A stretch of 64,000 bases of DNA from the NCBI RefSeq assembly GCF_038396675.1, contig NC_088920.1:63482501-63546500 (forward strand), written 5' to 3'. The translations under genes and the position numbers were made by a program. This document shows, one piece after another, positions 1 through 12,868 of this stretch. Origin of the DNA: Hydra vulgaris (Eukaryota > Cnidaria > Hydrozoa > Anthoathecata > Hydridae). The first letter of the stretch is position 1. Each line of letters opens with the position of its first letter. The notes beneath the pieces were generated by a model. It ran no database searches. It was not told the origin of the DNA and saw nothing but the letters and a program-made list of their open reading frames with translations.

Positions 1-1440
1 TAATTTTCAAAAACGTTTTATCTAGCATTCAAATTTCTCCTTGTTCTTACGATAAAAGAAATTAATGGCGAAAATGCCACTCTAATGTTCTAGCTCTGGC
101 AGAATCATTTTCTAGTAGTGAAGAAGAGAAACTCGAGAGAAATAATGACAATTGAAAATTTAAACAAAACATCAGTCAAGTAGAAGAAGACAAAAGTTTG
201 GAAAACGATTAAGAAAGTGAAGAATTTTTTTATGATTATTTGTCTCAAAGTGACAATGACACAGTGTTTTTCTCAGAAGAAATTGAGAAAAAACGATGTT
301 TCACTTAATCATTAACTCGCGAAATGGGCAGTAGAGCACTGCTGTTCACTTAAATGTGTAAACGAGCTGTTAGCTATACTGATAAAAGAAGTCTTCTGCT
401 ATCTGCAGAAACAGCTAGAAACTTTAGAGAAGAAACTTTAGTATAATAGTCTCAAGAACAAAGTAATAGTATTGACCACCACACTTGCTTTTGACAGTAA
501 CTGATTTTGGAGTCTGAAGCAAAGTTCTTTTATCTTTCGACAGACGGTGCCCTTCTCAGAAGGACCTTGTCTGATAAAAGATCTTTGCTTCAGCAAAGAT
601 CTTTTATCAGACAAGGTCCTTCTGAGAATCCAAAATCAGTTACTTTCGAAAGCAAGTGTGGTGGTCTATACTACTACTTTGTTCTTGAGACTGGTATACT
701 AAAAGCTGTTTCTGCATCAAACATAGGTTCTTCAATTTTTATAAATGAAACAAGACTTTTTGATGTAAATATTGATGGTTTACCTTTACTTAGGTCTACA
801 TCAATGAACATTTGGCCTATTTTATGTAGAATAGTAAATTTTACCCCTTTTATTACGGGATTATGTTATGAAACATCTAGACCATCTAATATTGATGATT
901 TAATACAGACAACTTCAGTTAGATGAGATATTTTTAAGACAAAAAAATTATAGTGTAGTTATTAGTGTATTTATATGTCATGCGCCTGCAAGAGCATTTA
1001 TTAAAAGTACAATTAATCTTAACGGATACAATGCTTGTGAAAGATGTACAGTTTAAAGGAGCTTTTAGTATATGATAAGGATAAGAAAAAAGGAAACAAA
1101 GTGCCAAAACTAAATAACGTTGACAAGTTCCTGAAGGCAGTTTGTTGTTATTTATTATTTTGTGAATTTTTATTTAAATTTATCAAGTTAGTAAAAATAT
1201 TCGACAAAAGTTGTTTTGTGAAACTATTTTAATTTATAGAGTTTCAAAAGAGAGTGTTATATTTACTTGCTGATATAAAAAATAAGTTACGAAGCCAAAA
1301 CACAGTGATCAAGTCTGCTTATAATAGTGAATTTATAAGCCAAGTAAGGTTTATTCCGTCAGTAGCTGGATTTGATGAAGTGGACAAGATATTAGATGAC
1401 GAAAAAAGCACAATCATCGTGGGTGATTTTTAATAAGTAT
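1..1440 (+). pseudogene. Decayed transposase-like protein (DNA transposon remnant)
   Basis: Coding fragments in shifting frames. The clearest runs from about 594 to 926 and contains IDGLPLL and NIWPILCRIVN, followed by PFITGLCYETSRPSNIDDL. After a frame change, 955-1052 reads VFICHAPARAFIKS and GYNACERC. The order (IDGLP.., W.ILC, APARAFI, GYxxCERC) is what I know from a transposase family common in cnidarian and arthropod genomes, probably CACTA/EnSpm (tnp2-like), but the superfamily name is uncertain. A last open stretch at 1,261-1,430 (RFIPSVAGFDEVDKIL) could belong to the same protein. Stops and frameshifts at about 926-960 and 1,050-1,230 mean it cannot make a full protein. The N-terminal part is disturbed by a fold-back duplication at 486-656. 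No terminal inverted repeats were identified. Confidence 0.55.
486..656. repeat. Fold-back palindrome inside the transposase remnant
   Basis: Perfect 37-bp arms at 553-589 and 592-628 with a 2-nt spacer. An outer, imperfect pair extends the symmetry (GTAACTGATTTTGG near 495-510 against CCAAAATCAGTTAC at 630-643). Extra sequence in the left outer arm resembles the inner arm, so this looks like a local inverted duplication rather than a transposon end. Confidence 0.85.
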
Positions 1441-3335
1441 TTTGTTAAATAGTTATATCTTTTAGTTTCAGAACTTTTTTTAATTTTATGTGCAGCTTTA
1501 TGTCAAAATTTATAAAAACTTACAACTGTACATATTAGAACAATGGCTTCTTATTTGGTAGTATAATTTTAATGATTTAAGGGCAATTAATATTTAATGT
1601 CCACAGTTTCATTTTCATTAATATGATTATAATACATTATGAGCGAGGTTAGGTAATTTTTACAACCATATGCTATTCCTGGTATTTACTTGTTATTTAG
1701 ATCAGGGCTGATTATTTTTTCTTGTTATACTACCAGAAGATTACCAGACAAGGTTTACATGCTCCTCCACGATGAAATTGAGAGTTTTATATCCAAGCTT
1801 TCCTTATTCAAGATAAGTCTTAAGCTTTGCTAAAAAAATATGCCTGTTCTAATAAAGGATCAATTTAATGTCATGACCAGGACAATATAAAAACAAATAA
1901 CATTTTTGTATTGCTTTAGAGCAGGACTAAAATTATTTGATAAAGTTTAGCAGAACATAATAAAGTGATTTTAATTAAATGTCATTTGTATGAGTTACTT
2001 AAAAATATATAGTTGTTTGTATAAAGATAATTAAAATTTCAAACAATAATATCAGCTTGACATGTTTTTTTTTTTTTAGTTGAATCAATTACAACTATTT
2101 TGTGTAATTATCTTTAAAAGACAGAATTCACAAAATAATGCTAAGGTAATCAAAATAACTTTTAATTATTGATGAATTTTAAGGATTAGTTTATTTAGAA
2201 AAAAATTTAAAATGAGTGAGTTCAATCTAAATATTTAAAAAAAAGTTAATATTAGTTCTCACATAATTAATATTAGTTCTCTTATCTATTAAAATTTAGA
2301 ATATTTTCCAACAATTTTATGGCCTCCGTGAATATGAAGAGGAAAGGTGGAATTATATGCTTTAAGAGCACTAATTTAAATGGTGTTGTAAAAGGGTATA
2401 CCTTTATAAGTTATGTAAAAATTTTCATTTTTATTCACAGCTTCTTTTATTAAATACGGTGGTGACTGAAACTTCAATTGATGGCATTTTGTCTGACTTC
2501 TTAAAGTACGCTCCATTTCGAAAAGGCGGAAGAGAAATTAGATTGATTGTTATAAATATTTACATATATTTCAAGTAAAAAATATTTTCTTGTTGTCTAC
2601 TAATACTTTATTTTCAGTGTTAATTCAGCATTACCAAAGAAACAACTCAATTATGAAAAAAACCTTGGATTGAGTTGATGTTTGAAGTAAAATAAGAAAA
2701 GCCGAAAAAGTAACTGATAATATTTCTATTTTTAATAAAAACAAAAATACTAATAATGTGGTATTAAAAATTGGTATTAATATTAATGTTTATTAGATGA
2801 AGATGAGTAAAAAATAAGTTACAAGTTATTTTTTGGTCTTTAAACATGTTTGAATAATATTTTATTACTTATCGAGATGTTTTCTTTTATAATTTTTGTT
2901 GCTTTTATATCTTCAATCAAACTTAGATATTGTTGTGTTATATTTTATAATATACCTAATGTTATACTATTATATTTTATATTAATGAAATTATCTATTT
3001 ATGTTCAATATTCCGTATTACTCTTATGTAGATATTTATGTTTTAGCAACCTGGGATTCTTTCATAATTTTCCTTTGATCCTTTGAGTTATTCGAACATA
3101 ATATATTCAGAACTCCGTAGAATAATAGAATAATAAATATATTAATAAAAATGAATTTAAAATATGATAAATTTATAAAATAAAAAAAATCTTTGCTAAT
3201 AATGTCTATTAATATTATTGTTTAGCAAGTATCGTGGTTACAAATGTCAAGATTTAGTTAGTTTAACTAGGCCTGTTAGTACACTTATATTATGGTTTCT
3301 TCATCTTTTTATTAGTTCATATAATATTTTCAAAA
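1441..3335. other. AT-rich stretch without recognisable gene
   Basis: Very AT-rich sequence with only short chance ORFs (for example a hydrophobic 78-codon frame at 2,850-3,086). A motif near 2,320 (TTTTATGGCCTCCGTGAATATGAAG) resembles one near 4,845-4,870, so part of it may be old repeat. I see no exon or RNA gene I can support. Confidence 0.5.
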
Positions 3336-3340
3336 TCAAG

Positions 3341-3950
3341 TATGTGGAAAGGAGCTGTTTGGAATGAAGATTTAAGAAGGAAAAGAAAGTGTAATTCCAT
3401 CTAATTGGATTAGTGATAAAACTGTTTATTGGCCTCCAGATACCAAAGCATTGACTGCACTAAAATGCCGAGAAGAATTGGCTTAAGTTTCCACAAATAA
3501 AAACTAAATTCTCTTCCGGTATTACATCTATATATTACAATTATTATTTTTTTAAATAATGTGGTAAGAAAAGCTATTTTGTTGATACAAAATATATAAC
3601 TATTCATATAACTATTTCAGCTCCATAGAAAGCAAACAGGATTGTGAAAAATTTGAATTCACAACTACAAAAGAAAATTGTGATAATGAGAATGTCGATT
3701 TACGAAAAAGAAAATATAAACAAAGAGAATTTCCTGATTATTTCCCAAGTAGGTATTACTTTTATGTGTTTGGATTATATAAATTTCAATTTTTATACTT
3801 AAAAAAAAAATGTTTTTTTAATTTAAACTATAAATTAGTAACTTTATTTTACAGGTTCAGTTATAAAAAATTTAGATTAAGTGTCAATGCACCAGACCTC
3901 CAGTTGATTGAACCTGACCTCATTGATCAAATCTATAGGTAACTATATAT
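3341..3950 (+). pseudogene. Exon-like fragments of an unidentified, probably transposon-related protein
   Basis: Three open pieces lie in one direction. At 3,340-3,490, MWKGAVWNEDLRRKRK is followed, after a frame change, by VIPSNWISDKTVYWPPDTKA. At 3,618-3,745 a piece ends KRKYKQREFPDYFP before GTAGGT. At 3,856-3,938 a piece between TTTACAG and GGTAAC reads NAPDLQLIEPDLIDQIY in one frame. The VPSxW...WPP pattern recalls a protein family often found beside transposase-like genes in cnidarians and fish. Frames do not join without breaks. Whether it belongs to the remnant at 1-1,440 is unknown. Confidence 0.35.
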
Positions 3951-4105
3951 GTTTTTCTTTTTTTTATAATTTTGCATCCAGGTTTCCACTTGTGTGGTTT
4001 TTTCCACAACACAATATATCTCTACAAACATAATATCAAAATTATTTCATGTTTGAAAAAATGATGCTGAGGTAATCAAGAACAGTACCGTACTCATTTA
4101 TAATA

Positions 4106-4490
4106 GGGTGACCACAGCTTCTCTAAAATCCTCTAAAGTCCTCTTTTTTAAAAAACCATGTTCAAAATCCTCTATTATTCGCTAAAAAATTTGATCAAAG
4201 CTCCTCTTTAACTTTTCTTTTTTATTTCTTGATGGAAGTATCATGTTCAAAATACCCATTCTTGGTCTGCAAAACTGTTTAACGCCTGAAAGTGCATGGG
4301 ATTTAAAAAAATTGCTTTAGCAAATGCATGCTATTTAACATAAAAAATGACATTATTGACCCTGTCCAAGCCCCATAAGTGTAAAAACATGGACGTTAAA
4401 CCTAATTAAGAACGGAAAAAATCCTCTAAATTAGATGCAAAATCTCCTCTAAAATCCTATTTTTCATATGAAAATTTTATGTGGCCAAAC
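4106..4490. mobile_element. Candidate MITE (TAGGGTGACCA end) with CTCTAAAATCCTCT subrepeats
   Basis: Starts TAGGGTGACCACAG and ends near ATGTGGCCAAACC, which is weakly complementary. Inside, the unit TCCTCTAAAATCCTCT recurs several times. The left end matches the start of the palindromic element at 38,437-38,556 (TAGGGTGACCA), suggesting a shared family. The target duplication is not clear. Confidence 0.4.
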
Positions 4491-4607
4491 CGATAATCAC
4501 TTTTCAATGTTAGAAAAGTTTAATATTTTGATTATTAATTTACTTTGAAAAAAGGTTGTTTCATTTAAATTAAATATTTGAAAAAATCATTAATAATCAT
4601 CTAACAG

Positions 4608-4797
4608 CAGGGCCGTCCGGAACGGGGGATGTAGGGTGTCCCCCCCCCTACCCCAAAGTTGTCAAATATTTGAGTTGGGACAACTATAGTTAGCAAATTG
4701 CAAATATTGAGGATTTTTTTTTCTGTGTGTGTCTCTAGTTGGCAAAAAACGCATGCAACACCCCCCCTCCCCATGAGAAAGCCCATGAGAGGCCCTG
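4608..4797. mobile_element. hAT-type MITE with 8-bp target duplication
   Basis: The element begins CAGGGCC and ends GGCCCTG. It is flanked by TCTAACAG (4,600-4,607) and TCTTACAG (4,798-4,805), an 8-bp target duplication with one mismatch. CAGGG-type termini plus an 8-bp duplication are diagnostic of hAT elements. At 190 bp without coding capacity it is a non-autonomous copy. It holds two C-rich runs near 4,638 and 4,760. Confidence 0.8.
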
Positions 4798-4899
4798 TCT
4801 TACAGTTTTATTATCTTTTAAAAATGCAGAATATTTTCGAAAAATTTTGTGGCCTTTATGGATATGAAGGCCATAAAATTTGATGGTGATCAAAGTTTT

Positions 4900-5165
4900 T
4901 ATCAACAGTTTCTGTGATTACAAAACGTTTTTTATCAGTCGGTTTAACGTTGATAAATCAACGTTAAAAAAACTGTCATTCTTAACGTTGTTTCAGCGTA
5001 AATTCAACGTTATTGTAAAGTTTTTTTTGCGTCGAATTAACGTTGATATAACGTTTGAACCTAACTTTCGTTTAACGTTGAAAAAAACTTTTATTCTGAA
5101 CGTTCAACCAACGTAAATTCAACGTTAGGTTTCAACGTTATTTCAGCGTTGTTTGCCGGCTGGGA
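4900..5165. repeat. AACGTT-rich repeat ending in CCGGCTGGGA
   Basis: About ten copies of AACGTT or close variants, several as short inverted units (AACGTTGATAAATCAACGTT near 4,947), stop at TTTGCCGGCTGGGA (about 5,150-5,165). The CTGGG terminus and ACGT subterminal units resemble those of the element at 16,857-18,922, so I read it as the end of a related non-autonomous DNA element. The left boundary is not visible. Confidence 0.5.
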
Positions 5166-5480
5166 ACCTAATTCCGTTAAAAATTATTTAAAAAAATGTA
5201 AAATTGGAAAAGTCTTTAAGAAATGTAAAATCCTATTTCCGCTTAGTGACACAGAGTGGAGCGATCCAGACAAACATGAGCACTGCTGATTGGGTGGCTG
5301 AACTGCTGTGCTATTTAACTTTGCTCATTAGTGATTTTGTTTTATAATAATAAAAAGATATTTTGTGCAATTTTCTTGTTTTTTTTATTTTTAATTTACA
5401 AAAAAGAAAATTAAAAGCACAAGATTTTAATATTGTCTTGTTCTATTTTCCAAGAATGTTTCGCGTTTCGATTATATCGA

Positions 5481-8289
<2,809 letters not shown>

Positions 8290-8307
8290 TTTCTTTTTTA
8301 TATTTTT

Positions 8308-8318
8308 CTAAATAAAAT
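8308..8318 (-). promoter_or_regulatory. Candidate 3' splice acceptor just upstream of the copy A start
   Basis: On the minus strand TTTTATTTAG lies 18 nt before the ATG. The palindrome copies have a T-run plus TAG 19 nt before theirs. An acceptor this close to the start codon fits spliced-leader trans-splicing, which is known in Hydra. A 5'UTR intron is the alternative. Confidence 0.4.
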
Positions 8319-9487
8319 CATATTATTTTTGTTTAACATTAAAAAAACATTAAAAAATTTTTTTAAATATAATTTATTTAAAAAAAATGAATAAATAATA
8401 ATTAATAAATAATTTATTTTTAAACCTTACATCGAAGATTAAAACAAAAAATTTATATAATTAGAGATATAACTAAAAAAAATACAAATAATTACAAGAG
8501 ACATACACGTCATTGTTTTTTTGCTTTTATCAATTTGTTTACTTTTTAATACTATTCATATACGTCATACTTTTGAAATCGCTTATTCATAATTTATAAA
8601 TACTTTACTAATATAATTTATTTAATATATCTGTAGCACTTATGTACAATATATATCACAAAGTAAAACACACTTCTCATGCATAAATAACATCTCATAC
8701 TAAAAAATTTATATGAATATTAAAAGTTTTATGGAGGTCTATTTATATGAAACAAAATAATTAACTACTTTCATTGACGGTTTTCATTAATGATTGCGAC
8801 TTATTTTAATAACGTAAATCCGTTTGAAACGAATCACTCTAATTATTTTCGTGTTTGCAATACCTAATTTTAGACATATTCTGAAAATCCTTTGTATTTT
8901 TAAAAACATTTTAATAACACTAAATTTGCTATCCAGGTTACCAGTAATGAGGTACGTAAATGACAAGGAATTTTTCATTATTTCGAACTTTATTTTTTTG
9001 AGGTTAACTAGCATTACCAGAATTACATAAATAATGTTAAAAAAACATAAAATATATTATTTTTACAAAATATTATCCCATCGTATCAATGTATTAATAT
9101 ATTTACAAATAGCTTTTACGGGAAAGGAATTATCTTTATCTATCTTCATTGTCTACCTAGAATTAATTTACTCATTTTTAATGATAAAGTCATTTTTTAG
9201 GCTTCTTTAACTATTGTGTATTACTTTCATATTAAATATCGGTTTGAAAAATTACGCTAAAACCTTTTTATAGAACTCTTTATTATAAATTTATTATAAA
9301 TTAATGATAGAGTTGTTAAGTGTAAAAACAACAAGCTAGGCAAACTGAAACTTTTTAGTCCTTGTGTTTATCCGCATGCTTTAATTAGATGAACCTAATT
9401 AACAGCATGAATTTTACCTATTGCACCTTCTAACATCGCGTGCAATCCTGTCCGCATTCTCTATGCTATCTTTCTAAATTGACTACT
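8319..9487. other. 5' flank of copy A; no gene seen
   Basis: AT-rich. Around 8,808-8,870 (AACGTAAATCCGTTT...) it resembles 39,817-39,880 upstream of the palindrome copy, so the duplicated unit included several hundred bases of 5' flank. Open frames at 8,787-9,030 on both strands overlap each other and look like chance. Confidence 0.5.
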
Positions 9488-11150
9488 ATCTTTTTTTTTC
9501 TTTTTTTTATTTATTTTTTTTTATCTTTTTTATTTTTTCGTCATTTTACACATTTTACAATGTTATCTATAAATTTAAACAAATATATATAATTACAAGC
9601 TGACTGGGGCAAGTAGAAGTCAAAATGGCTTATCATCAAGCCCCTTTGTGAAATACAAAAAAATACAATAAAATTTTACATCTTCCAATATTATATAAAA
9701 GAGAGAAATTAATAAGTTTAAATAAAAATAAAATAAAAATTTGAAGGTTAAAAAAGAACTTAAAGTTAAAAAAAGAACTTAAAGTTAAAAAAAAAGAAGA
9801 AATTTAAGATAAAGTTAAAATAAAAGATAACAAATAAAAAAATCAAAAATTCGTATACATATTAAAGACAATAAAAAAAAAAAATTTAATTCGCTACATA
9901 TGCATATACATATTCAATAAAATATTAAAATTAAATAAAGTACATAAAAAATTAAAAATACAAAATTATTTCAATTTTTTTTTTAAAAATGAGAGAATGT
10001 ACGTAATGTTTAAATTTAGTAAGTGTTTTATTATAGTTCTTTTAAATGTAGCAATAGATTTTATTTTTTTCATATTTTCGTCAAAAACCGAATTCCACAA
10101 GCGTGGTCCCCGGCATATAGTCGAGAAGTCAGATTTTTTGAGTGATGTTAGTGGGATGTAGTAATTACTCATTGAATGTCTTGTTTCATATTTATGATTA
10201 ATTCGAGTAAAACTTTTAAAAAAATATTTTGGAATCATTTCATTTTGAAGTTTAAACATAAATAACAAGTTATGATATATATTTAGTTTGTATACATTTA
10301 GAGCATTTATTTCCTTGAGTAACGGCTCGGCACTTTCGTATCTATTTGCGCCCAAAACTAATCTACTTGCTTGCTTTTGTTTTGTATAAATAATTTTTAG
10401 GAAAGATGAATGATTGTTTGCCCAGGCAATATTACAATAGTTAATATGACTATGTATAAATGAAAAGTGTAAATTTTTTAAACATAAATTATTTAAAAGA
10501 TGTTTTGTCTTGTACATAATATCCAGAGTCTTTGAAACTATGTTCTCGACTAGTTTAATTTGGCTTTTCCAATTTAAATGCTCATCGAAATTTATTCCTA
10601 GTATTTTCATTGAAAAAACTCTTTTTATTTTAATATTGTTAATTGTTAGTTCAGGTAATTTGAGTGGAAGGTTCTCGGATTTAGATGACTTAGCAAACAA
10701 AATATATTTCGTTTTTTCAATATTTAATGAAATTTTATTTGCTTCAAACCACTCATTACGATATATTATTTCTGTGTTTACAGTATAAAAAATATTTTTT
10801 AAATTTGAGTCAGAAAAGAAAACATTTGTGCCATCAGCAAAAATAATATAATTAAGTATTTTTGAAGACAAATAAATATTATTAATATAAATTAAAAACA
10901 GCAGGGGTCCAAGTATTGATCCTTGGGGAACTCCGCAATTTATTGATTCAAATGGGGAACACGTTAAGTCATATGGCACTCCTTGTTTACGATTTTGTAA
11001 ATAACATTGCAGCCATTTTAAGTTGGAGTGAACTACTCCATAATTGCGTAGTTTATAAATAAGAATCTTGTGGTTGACAGTATCAAATGCTTTTGATAGA
11101 TCTAGAAAAATCCCGAGTGTGTAACTGTCGTTATCAAAACCATTTATCTT
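9488..11150 (-). pseudogene. 5'-truncated CR1-type LINE, reverse transcriptase part
   Basis: An open frame from about 11,140 to 9,966 encodes the C-terminal part of a non-LTR reverse transcriptase: GIFLDLSKAFDTVNHKIL, CGVPQGSILGPLLFLIYIN, then FADGTN where an active copy has FADD. The Asp-to-Gly change removes one catalytic metal ligand, so the enzyme is dead even though the frame is long. The 3'UTR (9,965-9,490) includes the GGGGC...GCCCC hairpin at 9,606-9,644 and ends in an A/T-rich tail. 5' truncation is normal for LINE copies. CR1 expansion is a known feature of the brown Hydra genomes. The clade call is from motif style, not alignment. Confidence 0.85.
9606..9644 (-). repeat. Conserved LINE 3'UTR hairpin
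   Basis: On the minus strand GGGGCTTGATGATAAG...CTTCTACTTGCCCC closes a stem. Very similar blocks follow the LINE copies at 29.5, 34.6, 48.1 and 57.4 kb. Confidence 0.75.
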
Positions 11151-12590
11151 TCACTCTAAAATATCTTCGTTCTTCCCAAAATCACATAACTCTAGGTCCG
11201 TAGAGCGGGTTATGACGCTCCTTTAGGAGCTGGACTTGCGGGTCTTGGTAATGTGGCCTCTATATGGCAACTAGCCGGAGGAGAATAAACCACAATACCA
11301 AAACTTTATCATTGTTGACTTATTTATAGATAAAGTTATAAATAAACCAAGTGACCAAGTGCGGAAACGAAATAATTAAATTCATAATTTAAAAAGTTAA
11401 AAACGTTGATCGGCAATTATAAATTGTTATAGAATTTTAAACAATTTTTAATTGCCGATCAACAAATTTTAAAGTTCGTGCAGAGTTATAAAAACAGATT
11501 GACTTATGAAATTTATTTATTATGTTTCTTTATGCATTTTATTTATCTACTTATTAAATATACTTATAATATATACCTTATAAATATTGTTTATAATAAT
11601 TATTACTACCTACTTACATTAATAAACGGAGCTAGTTGCCTTTGTTATCTCTGAGATATGTTGTCACCAAAGCACATTTTTTTGATAAGTTCTAAAGTGT
11701 AATTTTAAAGAGTTTAAATTTGGGTATCATATTGAAGTTGCATTCAATACAGAAAAAAATTTGTCAAGTCCCAATGAGGACTACGATATAAATAAAAAAA
11801 TGCGTTAACATATCCTGGAGTGGGGTAAAATGGCGCAATCTATGAAAATGATTATTTATATATTATTAAGTGCAAAATTTATAGATTTTTCTCTACTTAT
11901 TTAGACTACAATTTTAAGCAAAAAATTTATTATCAACTTGAGCTGGTAGCAAATCATAGTTTGTGAATTTAACCAAAAAATATGGGTTAATCACTTATCA
12001 AATTTCTTTTATTTTACACTGTTTCAATAAATTAAGACTCATCAGAAACGAGCTGGAAAAAAATCACTTGACATCGCGATAAACTTCACGACTTTTTTAA
12101 AAAGAATCTTTTTATAAAATTTTTTATAAATAATTTTATAGAAATTTTTTTTTAAGTTATGTTTAACGTAATTTAAAGTAACATAGTTTTAATAAATAAT
12201 GTTTTTTATACATAGTGCAATGTTTAAACGGGCGAGAAGCATACTCACGATACTAAAATAATTTCTTTTTACTTTAACCTCCACAAAACTATCCAACTAC
12301 GCCATTCTATAAAGACATTTTGAATTTTATTATATTGAGTTTGTGCTGTAGTAAGTTTTCTTTTTCATATTTTAAATAACAATTGCTCCTTTTGGTCCTT
12401 TTGGTCAACACTAAAGATATTACTCTAAAATAGTTTAAAACTCCTGCTATAATTTTAGAGTAAAAAAAATATTTACAATATACAAAACAAAAGCAAAAAA
12501 TGTCTGGAAGAAGATTTTACCCAGTGTGTTCCAAATTTGAAAAGCTTGAAACAAAAAGTCGTAATGATGTAAAGCAAGATTTAGGATATT
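11151..12590. other. Unassigned repeats, no gene
   Basis: A GC-richer block at 11,195-11,300 (TAGAGCGGGTTATGACGCTC...GGCAACTAGCCGGAGGAG) stands out from its surroundings and looks like a fragment of an unknown repeat. The rest is AT-rich with no convincing ORF. A short palindrome at 11,405-11,463 is listed separately. Confidence 0.45.
11405..11463. repeat. Short palindrome, 59 bp
   Basis: GTTGATCGGCAATTA at the left end is matched exactly by TAATTGCCGATCAAC at the right end. The middle (AAATTGTT...AACAATTT) is also symmetric. Possibly a tiny MITE or a hairpin. Confidence 0.8.
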
Positions 12591-12868
12591 CAATATGGGA
12601 CATGGTGGACAAAACCTAATTATTACCCAATTGCTCGCCAAACCCACTTGATAAATAAATAATCATTATATATGAAATAATATTTATTTTAATCAAGAAT
12701 ATTTTAATTTTTAATAAAAAAAATACAATTAATAGGCTTCGTAAAATATTTTTTTTTAATCAACCTTTTTTTCAAAAGTCAAACAACAAATTTTGTTTAG
12801 CTACAAAGAATAAGAAGAAGGTGGAGCTGATTCCCTCAGCAAAGCCAGAACTTCACTGAGGACTTTTT

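Noticed and set aside
8787-9030. Pair of overlapping frames on both strands as a small gene
   Set aside because: AT-rich, no motif, and the similar flank of copy B is not open.
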